Translations under genes and position numbers: made by a program
The notes under the pieces: model-generated
What the model saw: the letters and a program-made list of their open reading frames with translations, nothing else
Told to the model about the DNA's origin: nothing
The model's database searches: none
Assembly (NCBI GenBank): GCA_016282685.1
Contig: JAEELM010000016.1
Location: 1-64,000, forward strand
Source: Elusimicrobiaceae bacterium
GTDB lineage: Bacteria; Elusimicrobiota; Elusimicrobia; Elusimicrobiales; Elusimicrobiaceae
Length of the DNA: 64,000 nucleotides
Reading direction: 5' to 3'
In this document: positions 51,926-61,113 of the stretch, piece after piece
Layout: every line of letters starts with the position of its first letter
Numbering within the stretch: position 1 is the first letter of the stretch

Positions 51926-53334
51926 ATACTAATCGTTTAGTTTTCCCCGGCTTTTGGTTCGGGAAAACATCAGAAGAAGAAGCCTTGGCCCTTTCACGTG
52001 CGGGCGTAGGCGGGTTCTGCATTTATGGCGGTACCAAACAAAAAGTAGTAGATTTGATCCGTAAACTACGGGCAGCTTCCCCCCTGTCTCGCATTTTAAT
52101 CGCTGCCGATTATGAAGACGGTCTGGGCCGGTGGCTTCCTGATGCGGAATTGCTTCCCTCCAATTTGGCTTTGGGGGCTGCCAATCAAGAAGATTTGGCG
52201 TTTGAAAAAGGATTTATTACTGCCTATCAGGCTCGTTTGTTACGAGTGGATTGGGTCTTTGCGCCGGTTCTGGATTTGGCAGATAATCCCGACAATCCCA
52301 TTATCAACACACGCTCTTTTGGGCAAGACCCGGAAAAAGTAATTCGTTTGGCACGGGCTTTTATGAAGGGGCTCTCCCAAGGAGGTGCCTTAAATTCCCT
52401 CAAACATTTCCCGGGGCACGGAAACACTTCCGTTGATTCTCATTTAGCTTTACCGGTCATGAATGCCAGCAAAGAAAATTTGAAAAAAGCTTTGCGACCC
52501 TTTCAAGAATTGTTAAACGAAGCCGATTCTGTGATGATGGGTCATTTATTAGTTCCGTTATTAGACGAAAAATATCCGGCCTCTTTATCTCCTATATTGA
52601 TTAAAGAGCTGTTGCAAAAACGGTTAAATTTTAGAAAATGCGTTTGTACAGACGCTCTATGTATGAAAGCTTTGGGGGATGAAAAACAGGCAGCTCTCCA
52701 AGCATTGCATGCCGGCGCGCATGTATTATTAGTGCCGGAAAAACCTTTTGAATTGATGGACTTTTTGAAAAAAGCTTCTATACCGGAAGATATTCTAAAA
52801 GCCGCAGAGCAACAACTCAATGCCCTGTGTGCCCAAGCGGATGAAATCTCTTTTTCCGCTCCGTCCTCTTGTCCTCCTGTGGCGGAATATATTTCCCGTT
52901 CGGCCCACCGTTGTTTAGTGCTGGAAGGAACCATTCCTCCTATCGAACCGGGAGAAACTATCCACTATCTATCTATCGGCAATGATGAGAATTTGTCGGA
53001 GATTCCCTTTTTAAACACGTTAACGGCTCATGGGATTAATGCCCAGGCATGGGAAAAACAAGCCGACACGCTGGTCATTTTATTTTGGCGCCGTTATCAG
53101 GCATTCAAAGGGAAAATTGGTCTTTCCAAAGAAGAGCAAGCCCTAATAGAGCAAGCCTCTCTTCAGGCCAAACATACGGTCCTTATTTGTATGTCAAACC
53201 CATGGGCTGCAGGTTCTATTTCCGCACAAGCTAAAATTTTTACCTTCAGTCCTGCGCCCATTTTCCAACAAGCTGCGGCAGAAACATTAGTAGGAAAATT
53301 ACATCCCACCGGCAAATTACCCATTACTGTTTAA
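51916..53334 (+). CDS. nagZ: Glycoside hydrolase family 3 beta-N-acetylglucosaminidase
   Basis: NagZ cleaves GlcNAc from GlcNAc-anhydroMurNAc peptides in the cytoplasm. The 472-residue protein has no signal peptide. It shows IAADYEDGLGRWLP, the catalytic loop LKHFPGHGNTSVDSHLALP (His-Asp pair) and the nucleophile region VCTDALCMKAL. It is longer than the compact E. coli enzyme (about 340) and carries an additional C-terminal domain as in B. subtilis NagZ. It closes the ampG-murQ-anmK-nagZ set. Confidence 0.93.
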   Translation: MSMNTNRLVFPGFWFGKTSEEEALALSRAGVGGFCIYGGTKQKVVDLIRKLRAASPLSRILIAADYEDGLGRWLPDAELLPSNLALGAANQEDLAFEKGFITAYQARLLRVDWVFAPVLDLADNPDNPIINTRSFGQDPEKVIRLARAFMKGLSQGGALNSLKHFPGHGNTSVDSHLALPVMNASKENLKKALRPFQELLNEADSVMMGHLLVPLLDEKYPASLSPILIKELLQKRLNFRKCVCTDALCMKALGDEKQAALQALHAGAHVLLVPEKPFELMDFLKKASIPEDILKAAEQQLNALCAQADEISFSAPSSCPPVAEYISRSAHRCLVLEGTIPPIEPGETIHYLSIGNDENLSEIPFLNTLTAHGINAQAWEKQADTLVILFWRRYQAFKGKIGLSKEEQALIEQASLQAKHTVLICMSNPWAAGSISAQAKIFTFSPAPIFQQAAAETLVGKLHPTGKLPITV

Positions 53335-53367
53335 GGCGTTGCCCAAATTTTCTGCTTACTTTAAGAA

Positions 53368-54591
53368 CTAGGGAAGAATTTCCCCAAAACACATGGCGTG
53401 TTCACAACGTGTGATTTTGGCTCGCACCAGTCCGTTGGCAGGACGGTCTACCTTTACGTTTTGGAAATTTCCGGTCAACCCCTGGGGGACACCTTTGCGT
53501 TCTTCCATAAATAAGGTTTGTTCCGTTCCCACTAAATTCGCCGCAAAACGGTTGCGCAATTTGCGATCCAACTCACGCAATTTATCGGCGCGTTGTTTGA
53601 TAATCGTTGAAGGAAGTTGTTTGAGTTTTGCCGCCGGCGTACCGGGGCGAGGTGAATAACTAAATACATGCAAACCTGCCAGTTGCATTTTTTCAATAAA
53701 AGCAAACGTCTCTTGAAATTCTTTTTCTGTTTCGGTAGGATACCCGGCAATCACATCTGCAAAAATTCCAATACCCGGAACTTCCCGACGTAGCTGTATC
53801 ACTTTATTTTCATAATCATTTGTTTGATAATGGCGGTTCATATCTTTCAAAATTTTATCGCTGCCGGCTTGCAGTGGCAAATGAAAATAATTGCAAAATC
53901 GAGCCGGATATTGATGCATAGCCTTGATAATACCCTCGCTTACTGTCGGCAATTCAATCGAAGAAAACCTCACGCGAAAAACCCCAGGCAGGCGGGCAAT
54001 CTCTTCACACAGCATAGCTAAATCTGCCCCCGTTTTTGGGCAACAATAATTGCCGATATTAATGCCGGTTAATACAATTTCTAAAAATCCCTTTTCTTTC
54101 AAGGATTGCAATTCTGTTAATACGTCTTGCAAGGGTTTTGATCGCTTTTCACTACGAGCATATGGCACTAAACAGTACGAACAAAAATTATCACATCCAT
54201 CTTGAATTTTGATAAACGCCCGACTATGGCCTTCGTGCCCGGAAACAGTCCAACACACATCTTTAACTCCAAAAAGGATGCGCCCCAAATCATATTTCCC
54301 TATGATTTCTGCTTGTGGAAAATGTTCCTTAATCTGCGCTTGATGAGTAGCAGCATAACACCCGGTTAATATCAATCGGGTAGAAGAATTGCGACGTAAA
54401 ATTTGACGAATGAGTTTCTCTACATCCTTATCTGCCTGATGAGTGACACTGCATGTATTGAGCAGACAGAGATCAGCCGTCTCAAAAGAAGAAGCTTCTT
54501 CATAACCGGAACGCAAGAATTGTTCCAAAATAGCTTGGCTTTCCACCTGATTTACACGACAGCCAAATGTTTTTAAAAAGAAAGTCGGCAT
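53368..54591 (-). CDS. mtaB: tRNA t6A37 methylthiotransferase MtaB
   Basis: MtaB adds a methylthio group to t6A37 of tRNAs reading ANN codons. The 407-residue protein has the N-terminal UPF0004 domain with three Cys (TFGCRVNQVESQ, NTCSVT, TGCYA), the radical SAM motif in QDGCDNFCSYCLVPYARS, LQAGSDKILKDMNR and a C-terminal TRAM domain. I started it at ATG 54591, behind GGAGAG and after a TATAAT box about 20 bases upstream; the frame extends further but runs through the promoter. It shares no operon with rsmE, which ends 74 bases upstream. Confidence 0.93.
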   Translation of the reverse strand: MPTFFLKTFGCRVNQVESQAILEQFLRSGYEEASSFETADLCLLNTCSVTHQADKDVEKLIRQILRRNSSTRLILTGCYAATHQAQIKEHFPQAEIIGKYDLGRILFGVKDVCWTVSGHEGHSRAFIKIQDGCDNFCSYCLVPYARSEKRSKPLQDVLTELQSLKEKGFLEIVLTGINIGNYCCPKTGADLAMLCEEIARLPGVFRVRFSSIELPTVSEGIIKAMHQYPARFCNYFHLPLQAGSDKILKDMNRHYQTNDYENKVIQLRREVPGIGIFADVIAGYPTETEKEFQETFAFIEKMQLAGLHVFSYSPRPGTPAAKLKQLPSTIIKQRADKLRELDRKLRNRFAANLVGTEQTLFMEERKGVPQGLTGNFQNVKVDRPANGLVRAKITRCEHAMCFGEILP

Positions 54592-54609
54592 TCGCTCTCC
54601 ATATCTGCC

Positions 54610-54615
54610 ATTATA
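54610..54615 (-). promoter_or_regulatory. -10 box of mtaB
   Basis: TATAAT on the minus strand, 18 bases before ATG 54591, leaving a short leader that still contains GGAGAG. Confidence 0.5.
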
Positions 54616-54664
54616 CTTTGCATTTCTTTTGCAGAAAAAATTTTCGGGGTTTTTTCGCAAGATG

Positions 54665-55360
54665 TTACAACAATTTAGCCGCAGCAGCTATACACGCCGT
54701 TTCTGCCCGCAAGATGTTTACTCCCAACGTAACAGGCACAACGCCCGCTTGCGTTGCCATGGCTACTTCTTCTTGTGTCCAGCCGCCGGCCGGTCCAATA
54801 AAAACCCGTACCTCTTTTGGCATATTCAACTGCTGCATGCCCCAAGACAAAGTATGTTGCTTTTCAGCCTCGTAAGCCAACAAGGTTGGGGCTTTTACAC
54901 TAATTGCTTGTGAAAAAGGAAGAGGATTGGATACCCGGGGAATAAAAGGGGTGTCGCATTGTTTACAAGCCGCCACCATAATTTGATGCCACCGTTCGTT
55001 TTTACTTTCCCACTTACTAGTGACATCATATTCGCTGCGTGCGGAAATTAACGGCTGGAAAACGGCTACTCCCAGCTGTGTCCCCTTATCCAAAACTTCT
55101 TCTAATCCTGTGCGGGAATTGGGTACAAAACAAAGAGTCAAGTGCAAAGGAACTCGACGAACCGAACATGGTTCCAAAAGCGTTCCTCGGACAAATTTTT
55201 TCTGCAATGTATCAATACGCGCCATGAATTGTTTGCCGGTTCCGTCAAACACGCGAATGATATCTCCCTCATGATGACGTACCACAGCGCACACGTGATG
55301 GGCCTCTGCATCATTTAAGAAAAATTCTTTTTCTCGGATATCTGCAAAGTACTGTACCAT
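54665..55360 (-). CDS. rsmE: 16S rRNA m3U1498 methyltransferase
   Basis: RsmE methylates U1498 of 16S rRNA. The 231-residue SPOUT protein shows the N-terminal PUA-like part (HHVCAVVRHHEGDIIRVFDGTG) and the knotted SAM site VFIGPAGGWTQEEVAMATQAGVVPVTLGVNILRAETA, which is the family signature. It follows a membrane-protein gene by eight bases and belongs to the sppA-led unit. Confidence 0.95.
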   Translation of the reverse strand: MVQYFADIREKEFFLNDAEAHHVCAVVRHHEGDIIRVFDGTGKQFMARIDTLQKKFVRGTLLEPCSVRRVPLHLTLCFVPNSRTGLEEVLDKGTQLGVAVFQPLISARSEYDVTSKWESKNERWHQIMVAACKQCDTPFIPRVSNPLPFSQAISVKAPTLLAYEAEKQHTLSWGMQQLNMPKEVRVFIGPAGGWTQEEVAMATQAGVVPVTLGVNILRAETACIAAAAKLL

Positions 55361-55368
55361 GTCCGCTC

Positions 55369-55935
55369 CTACTCAAACAACCAAACAAGGCCCCACACTC
55401 CAAAAATAAATACGATACCTAATAAAAGAAATACCGGCCAAATCCCCATCATCCATGCCAGAAAAGCACGGTCCACGGATAGATTTCCAAGACGTTTTAA
55501 CTCGCGGGTTAAATAACAAATTTGCAAGAGCACAACGGCCCCTAGCCAGAAAAAGCCTATATCGCTTAATCCCAAGTTAGGGAAAACAGCCGCGATCAAT
55601 GCCCACGGGACGAGCAGCGTTTTTAAAAACCCGGCAAGACTGATCATGGAAAATAAATCAGAACACACAATGGGTTTTTTTCGGAAATGAAGATACAGCC
55701 CCGTCAGGGAGGCTATAAAATAACCTGCTGTAACCTCTGCTACAAAAAGGAAAAGAAGTCGGGCAAAAAGGCCCATTACGCTTAATCCTTCCCCTATGTT
55801 AAAGAAAATAACCAGAGATACTGCCGCCGCTAAATATCCCGCACAAGATTGCAAAAACGAACCTCGGCGAAAATAAGAAAACCAACCGGGTTGTGGGTTT
55901 TCCATGTAAGAAAAATAAGATTTTAGCAACCTCAT
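55369..55935 (-). CDS. Integral membrane protein of unknown function (Yip1-like)
   Basis: A 188-residue protein with five predicted helices and an N-terminal PQPGWFSYFRRGSF segment before the first one. The layout (short cytoplasmic N terminus, then five helices) resembles the Yip1 family, but similarity is by topology and I give no function. It lies between sppA and rsmE with short gaps on both sides. Confidence 0.7.
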   Translation of the reverse strand: MRLLKSYFSYMENPQPGWFSYFRRGSFLQSCAGYLAAAVSLVIFFNIGEGLSVMGLFARLLFLFVAEVTAGYFIASLTGLYLHFRKKPIVCSDLFSMISLAGFLKTLLVPWALIAAVFPNLGLSDIGFFWLGAVVLLQICYLTRELKRLGNLSVDRAFLAWMMGIWPVFLLLGIVFIFGVWGLVWLFE

Positions 55936-55944
55936 GCTTCCCCC

Positions 55945-57090
55945 TTATTGCACCCACAGGTACGAAACGCTGGGAGTAGACAAACTCTGCAATTGTTTTG
56001 CTACATTGCGCCCTTCCATAGAAGAACCGAACGAGAAAATAAAATCACGAAAATCTCCCGTACGAGATCCAATAATTTTAGGATCTTTAATCCCGGCCAA
56101 TTCTCCGGCCAATTTTAACGCCGTCTCTTCTCCTCCCAACTGGTCCACAAAGCCCAAATTAAACGCACGTTGACCCGTAAAAATACGCCCATCCGTGTAT
56201 TCTACCAAGTCACTTTCCTGCACATTGGGACGGCCTTTCTTTACCGCTTCAAAAAATTGCGTGTACGTATCATTTACCATATCTTGCAATAAAGCTTTTT
56301 CTTCTGCGGTCATGGGGCGATAAGCAGATCCAATATCTTTGTATTTCCCGGAAGTAATCGGCACCATTTTCACTCCGATTTTTTCAAACAAACCTTCCAA
56401 ATTGCTGGTCTGCATAATAACCCCTACCGATCCCGTAATTGTTCCCGGTTCGGCTACAATTTTATCTGCCGCCATGGCTATATAAAAACCACCGCTGGCT
56501 GCCACGTCACGGAAAAGAGCGACTACTTTTTTGTTTTCTTTTGCTTTCAAAATTTCACTATAAATGTTCTGAACGGAAGCAACGGTCCCACCGGGTGAAT
56601 TAATGTCTAGGACAATAGCCTTTACATTTTTATCTTTACCCGCTTCACGGATTTTTTTAGCAATGGCGGAAGCTCCGGAAGGACGAGAAAAAGGATTGGA
56701 GTTTTCGTCTTGAGAAATAACCCCGTAAATTTTAATCCAGGCTACCCCCGGCTTATTAGAACGCGCCATAGCAAGGGCCATTTCTTCTTGTGAATCAGTT
56801 TGTTCTTCTGTGTAGGGCAAGGTTTTAACCGTTAAAAAAAGCCCACAAAGAGAAGCTACTAAAAATAAAATTACCAACCCTTTGGCCCACCAAGAAGGAG
56901 TATGCTGCGTCTGCGCCTGTGCCTGTAACTGTGGTTGGGGCTGCTGTTTTTGTGCCACTGTTTCTTTTTTAGAAGCAGATTTCGAAGGCAAAGTAGTGCG
57001 AGCCGTTTTTTCTTTTTCTTTCAATCTTTTTTCCCAAATTTCTTTGGGAAGGCTGGTGTTACTTAAAGTTGATTGTTCTTTTTCTTCCAT
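55945..57090 (-). CDS. sppA: Signal peptide peptidase SppA
   Basis: SppA degrades leftover signal peptides at the membrane. The 381-residue short-form protein has a long Gln/Lys-rich cytoplasmic N terminus (1-66), one helix near 68-92 and the protease domain. The Ser nucleophile lies in DVAASGGFYIAMAADKI (about 197) and the general-base Lys in PITSGKYKDIGS (about 249), the spacing expected for the Ser-Lys dyad. LDINSPGGTV is also conserved. It leads sppA-(membrane protein)-rsmE and is divergent from dapA. Confidence 0.93.
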   Translation of the reverse strand: MEEKEQSTLSNTSLPKEIWEKRLKEKEKTARTTLPSKSASKKETVAQKQQPQPQLQAQAQTQHTPSWWAKGLVILFLVASLCGLFLTVKTLPYTEEQTDSQEEMALAMARSNKPGVAWIKIYGVISQDENSNPFSRPSGASAIAKKIREAGKDKNVKAIVLDINSPGGTVASVQNIYSEILKAKENKKVVALFRDVAASGGFYIAMAADKIVAEPGTITGSVGVIMQTSNLEGLFEKIGVKMVPITSGKYKDIGSAYRPMTAEEKALLQDMVNDTYTQFFEAVKKGRPNVQESDLVEYTDGRIFTGQRAFNLGFVDQLGGEETALKLAGELAGIKDPKIIGSRTGDFRDFIFSFGSSMEGRNVAKQLQSLSTPSVSYLWVQ

Positions 57091-57117
57091 AAAATCCTCA
57101 CTAAAAGATGTTAATTT

Positions 57118-57123
57118 ATTATA
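57118..57123 (-). promoter_or_regulatory. -10 box of sppA
   Basis: TATAAT on the minus strand, with a leader carrying GAGGA before ATG 57090. Confidence 0.5.
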
Positions 57124-57172
57124 CTATTTTAAATTGGTAGAATAAGAATAAGTTCTTTGCAGGGAGGCTTTC

Positions 57173-58057
57173 ATGTTCAAAGCAGTTTATACGGCATTGG
57201 TAACACCTTTTCGTGCAGATGGCAGTGTTGATTACGAATCTCTGGAAAAATTATTATTTGCCCAATTGACAGCCGGGGTGGAAGGCTTTGTTTTTTTAGG
57301 CACCACGGCAGAGGCTGCCACGTTGAGCTTCCCTGAAAAGCAGGAAATTCTTTCTTTCTGCACACAACGTGTGCGCGGCAAAGCAAAATTTATCATTGGA
57401 GCGGGAACGAACGATACCGTTACCACCCTTGAAAACGTCCGCATGGCAAAAACATTCCAACCGGACGGAATTTTAATTGTTACCCCTTACTACAATAAAC
57501 CCAACCCCAGCGGACTGATTGCCCATTACCAACAAATTGCCAAAGAGAACGTACCGCTGGTTATGTACCATATCCCGGGAAGAACCGGTTTAAAAGTACC
57601 GGCTGCCGTGTTAGAAAAACTATTAGCGCAAGTACCTCTCATTGCCGCAATAAAAGAGTCCGATTATGATATGGCTCACGTAACAGATACGGCCGTAAAA
57701 TATCACACACGGATTGATTACCTATGTGGCAACGACGATCTATTCCCTCAATATTTAGCAATCAATGCCACGGGCATTATCAGCGCCGCTGCAAATATTT
57801 TTGCGCCTGCTTTCGTAAAAATTTACAATTTATTTAAGCAAGGTCAAACGGAAGAATCTTTCCGTGTGTTTGCTTCCATCTATCCGCTGATTAAGGCCTG
57901 TTATTTGGAAACAAACCCCACCTGTGTAAAATATATGCTGTCTAAATTGGGTTTTGGCACCCCAACGGTTCGTTTGCCGTTGGGAGAAATCAGCCAAGAA
58001 AATAAGGCTAAAATAGATGTGCTGCTTTCCAAGGTGGATACTTCGCTTAGGATTTAA
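57173..58057 (+). CDS. dapA: 4-hydroxy-tetrahydrodipicolinate synthase
   Basis: DapA condenses pyruvate with aspartate semialdehyde, entering the diaminopimelate branch. The 294-residue TIM barrel has ALVTPF at the start, FLGTTAEAATLS (normally GTTGE; Gly is Ala here), VTPYYNKP with the proton-relay Tyr, HIPGRTG with the carboxylate-binding Arg, and the Schiff-base Lys in AAIKESDYD (about residue 161). GGGAGG precedes the ATG. It starts the dapA-asd-dapB-murC-type operon. Confidence 0.95.
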   Translation: MFKAVYTALVTPFRADGSVDYESLEKLLFAQLTAGVEGFVFLGTTAEAATLSFPEKQEILSFCTQRVRGKAKFIIGAGTNDTVTTLENVRMAKTFQPDGILIVTPYYNKPNPSGLIAHYQQIAKENVPLVMYHIPGRTGLKVPAAVLEKLLAQVPLIAAIKESDYDMAHVTDTAVKYHTRIDYLCGNDDLFPQYLAINATGIISAAANIFAPAFVKIYNLFKQGQTEESFRVFASIYPLIKACYLETNPTCVKYMLSKLGFGTPTVRLPLGEISQENKAKIDVLLSKVDTSLRI

Positions 58058-58060
58058 TCT

Positions 58061-58936
58061 ATGAAGACCGTTGGAATTATAGGAATCAATGGTAAAGTGG
58101 GCCAAACATTGCTGGCCCAAATGCAACGTGTAAAAAAGCCGTTTCAGTTAAAAACTTTTGGCCGGAATGATGAAATTCCGCCATTGGATATTGCCGTACT
58201 GTGCACAGATAACCCTGTTAGCGCACAACTGGTGCCACAACTGAAAACGCGGGTAAAATTTTTGATTGATATGTCTTCCGAGTTTCGCATGGCAGAGGGA
58301 GTTCCCCTAGTCATTCCGGAAATTAACCCACATGCCATCACCTCGCAAACACACCTCATTGCAAGCCCCAACTGCACTACTACGGGGTTAGTTATGAGTT
58401 TAGCCCCATTAAAAGCTTTTTATAATTTTAAGGAAGTTTTTTTCTGCTCTTATCAAGCCATCAGCGGTGGCGGTAAAATTCTTTTAGACGATTTTCACAA
58501 ACCCGGCTCTCTTTATGCCAACAACTGCGTTCCGCTGATTGGTTCTATACAGAAAAACGGCCACACCAGCGAGGAGTTAAAGGGCCTCTATGAAACACGC
58601 AAAATCATGGAATTGCCTTCTTTAAAAGTTTACTGCCATACAGTACGCGTGGCTGTAGAAAACGCCCATTCGTTAGGTGTTACGCTAAAGGCAGACAAAC
58701 CTTTTGATTTGCAACAAGTAAAAAATTTATGGAATCATTTCCCTAATTTATCCTACAGCGAAAAAGTGATTACTCCCAAAGAAGCCAGTGGGCAGGAAAC
58801 CACTTTTATTTGCCGTTTACGCTTAGACGTGGAAGACCCGCATATTATCCACTATTTTGTAACGTTTGATAATTTGCTGAAAGGAGCTGCCATGAACGGA
58901 CGACAAATTGTAGAACTGTTATTGGAGAAATTTTAA
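58061..58936 (+). CDS. asd: Aspartate-semialdehyde dehydrogenase
   Basis: Asd reduces aspartyl phosphate to aspartate semialdehyde, the substrate of DapA. The 291-residue protein is shorter than the usual 330-370. It has an NAD(P)-binding start (VGIIGINGKVGQTLL), the catalytic Cys in IASPNCTTTGLVMSL, SYQAISGGG, GHTSEELKGLYETRKIM and CHTVRVAVENAHSLG. These mark ASD rather than ArgC. It lies three bases after dapA, so product and consumer are coexpressed. Confidence 0.9.
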   Translation: MKTVGIIGINGKVGQTLLAQMQRVKKPFQLKTFGRNDEIPPLDIAVLCTDNPVSAQLVPQLKTRVKFLIDMSSEFRMAEGVPLVIPEINPHAITSQTHLIASPNCTTTGLVMSLAPLKAFYNFKEVFFCSYQAISGGGKILLDDFHKPGSLYANNCVPLIGSIQKNGHTSEELKGLYETRKIMELPSLKVYCHTVRVAVENAHSLGVTLKADKPFDLQQVKNLWNHFPNLSYSEKVITPKEASGQETTFICRLRLDVEDPHIIHYFVTFDNLLKGAAMNGRQIVELLLEKF

Positions 58937-58937
58937 T

Positions 58938-59612
58938 ATGAAAAAAATACTCATTAACGGGGCCAACGGAAAAATGAGCCAGGCCATCATTCGCCTGATG
59001 AAGGAACAACCGGAGCTGGATTTAGAACCCGCCGTGTTGCGCAGCAAAGGGCAAACTATTACCGAACCTTTTGACGCTGTCATTGATTTTTCTACCCCGC
59101 AGGGCGCGCAAGAAGCTTTTGCTCTGGCCAAACATCACAAAAAACCATTTTTAACCGGAACTACTAATTTGCCTGATTTATTCTTGTTCCAAATGCAAGA
59201 AAACACTAAATTCCCGGTTTTTTATTCCCCTAATGTAAGTTTGAGTGTCTATTTTTTCTCCCAACTTTTAAACCGGGCCTCCCAAATGTATAAGGGATAT
59301 GAAATGGCCTTACACGAAATTCATCATGTACACAAAAAAGATGCCCCCAGCGGCACCGCCAAACGTTTGGCAGACGTGATGGGTCTTCCGCAAGAACAAA
59401 TAACGTATGAACGTACCGGGGAAGTTGTTGGCACGCATCAGGCTGCTTTCACCGGAGAAATGGATAAAATCGTTCTCACCCACCAAGCCACCAACCGGGA
59501 CTTGTTCGCTCAATCTGCTTTGCACATTACCGCCTGGCTTATCAAACAACCGGGTGGGTTTTACGCTATGAAAGACTATGCTAATTTTATACTAAAGGAA
59601 AATAAAAAATGA
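58938..59612 (+). CDS. dapB: 4-hydroxy-tetrahydrodipicolinate reductase
   Basis: DapB carries out the next step after DapA. The 224-residue protein has the nucleotide loop INGANGKMSQAI, VIDFSTPQGAQ, TGTTNL, SPNVSLSVY and the catalytic HEIHHVHKKDAPSGTAKRL with its His-His pair and Lys. It is compact compared with E. coli DapB (273). Its TGA overlaps the ATG of the next gene. Confidence 0.94.
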   Translation: MKKILINGANGKMSQAIIRLMKEQPELDLEPAVLRSKGQTITEPFDAVIDFSTPQGAQEAFALAKHHKKPFLTGTTNLPDLFLFQMQENTKFPVFYSPNVSLSVYFFSQLLNRASQMYKGYEMALHEIHHVHKKDAPSGTAKRLADVMGLPQEQITYERTGEVVGTHQAAFTGEMDKIVLTHQATNRDLFAQSALHITAWLIKQPGGFYAMKDYANFILKENKK

Positions 59613-61024
59613 AAATTCACTTTATAGGAATCGGCGGCGTAGGAATGAGTGCTTTGGCACAACTGCACGCTATGGGAAAAGACGAGGTGACCGGTTCGGA
59701 TCGGTTAATCAGCAAAGGGTACACGGACATGGCCCTTTGGAAGTATTTAAAAGATTTAAATATACAACTTTATCCGCAGGACGGGAGCGGCATTGACGAA
59801 AAAACCGAACTTGTTGTTTTGTCTTCCGCTATTGAAGAAGATAATCCGGAACTTCAAAAAGCCCGTAAATTAAAAATTCCAACAATACACCGTTCGGAAT
59901 TGTTGGCCAAACACGTTGCCGCCCATCGTACAATTGCAGTTTCCGGCACCAGCGGCAAAAGCACCACCACCGCTATGGTATATGATATTTTGGCCTTTGC
60001 CGGTTTGAGCCCGTCTGTCATTACCGGGGCATCTATTTTATCGTTGCAAAAAGACCAAGGTGTTTTTGGCAATGTTTATAAAGGGGAATCCGATATTTTA
60101 GTCATTGAAGCCGACGAAAGCGACGGTTCTATTGTAAATTACAAACCACACTTAGGCCTTTGTTTAAACTTGCAAAAAGATCATAAAGAAATTGATGTGC
60201 TGCAAGGATATTTCAAACAATTCATCTCTCATTGTAAAACGGCTATTATCAATGCTGAAGAAGAAAATTTGCGTTCCATTGCTCCGCAAGCCAAAACATT
60301 CGGCCTTTCATTGGGGGATATCCACCCCGGAGAAATCAAAGTAGACGGGTTCGGTTCTGATTTTACTATTCAAGGCCAGCCGTTCCGCCTGCAAATCCCC
60401 GGTGTACATAACGTGGCCAATGCCACCGCTGCAGTGGCAGCTGCATTGGAGATGGGCGTAGATTTAGAAACCTGCGCCAAAGCTTTAAGCCGCTTTACAG
60501 GGATTGCCCGCCGCTTTGCCAGCGTAGGCAGTTTCAACAAAATAGAAGTAGTGGATGATTTTGCCCACAATCCACACAAATTAGCTGCCACTATTGCGGC
60601 TGCACACTTGCGCGGTAAACGCGTATTGGCTTTTTACCAGCCCCACGCTTTCACTTCTATCAAATTGCTTTCCAATGAGTTTATCGAAAGTTTTTCCAAA
60701 AGCATTGGCAAAGATGACCACTTGTGGCTTACTGAAGTATATTATCCGGGCGGCACAATTCCGCAAGGGGTTTCCTGCCGGACGATTTACGAAGGGCTAA
60801 AAGGCCGCGGGGTAAACGTAAGTTACAACGAATGTCGCGAAAAATTGTTGGCCCAAATGGCGGCGGCAGCCCAACCGGGAGATATCGTTCTTATTCTCGG
60901 AGCGCGGGACCCAACCCTTACGGATTTTGCCCGTAAACTTTTAAGCGCTCTTAAAGAAACACAATCGTCTAACATGTGCAAAACGTGTATGTTGGGTAAT
61001 TGTTGTATGGCCTATAAGAAATAA
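59609..61024 (+). CDS. murC: MurC-type Mur ligase (UDP-MurNAc:L-alanine ligase or relative) with Cys-rich tail
   Basis: The 471-residue Mur ligase has the MurC/Mpl-specific start FIGIGGVGMSALAQL, P-loop GTSGKST (113-119), EADESDGSI and a third domain with DDFAHNPHKLAAT, where MurC and Mpl usually read HHP. LGARDPTLTDFA replaces the usual ending, and the last 16 residues add four Cys (457, 460, 465, 466). Its place after dapB, and the recycling genes elsewhere, leave open whether it is the primary MurC, an Mpl-like recycling ligase (adding tripeptide) or a subfamily of its own. Confidence 0.8.
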   Translation: MKIHFIGIGGVGMSALAQLHAMGKDEVTGSDRLISKGYTDMALWKYLKDLNIQLYPQDGSGIDEKTELVVLSSAIEEDNPELQKARKLKIPTIHRSELLAKHVAAHRTIAVSGTSGKSTTTAMVYDILAFAGLSPSVITGASILSLQKDQGVFGNVYKGESDILVIEADESDGSIVNYKPHLGLCLNLQKDHKEIDVLQGYFKQFISHCKTAIINAEEENLRSIAPQAKTFGLSLGDIHPGEIKVDGFGSDFTIQGQPFRLQIPGVHNVANATAAVAAALEMGVDLETCAKALSRFTGIARRFASVGSFNKIEVVDDFAHNPHKLAATIAAAHLRGKRVLAFYQPHAFTSIKLLSNEFIESFSKSIGKDDHLWLTEVYYPGGTIPQGVSCRTIYEGLKGRGVNVSYNECREKLLAQMAAAAQPGDIVLILGARDPTLTDFARKLLSALKETQSSNMCKTCMLGNCCMAYKK

Positions 61025-61036
61025 CGAACGTAAGAT

Positions 61037-61070
61037 TAAAAAAGAGCCATCCGTTTGGATGGCTCTTTTT
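61037..61070. terminator. Bidirectional terminator
   Basis: A perfect 14-bp stem around the loop GTTT (AAAAAGAGCCATCC / GGATGGCTCTTTTT), between the convergent murC-type and secreted-protein genes. Confidence 0.95.
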
Positions 61071-61113
61071 ATTATACAAGAAGTCTAGGGAGATAAAGAA
61101 AACAAAAATTCCT

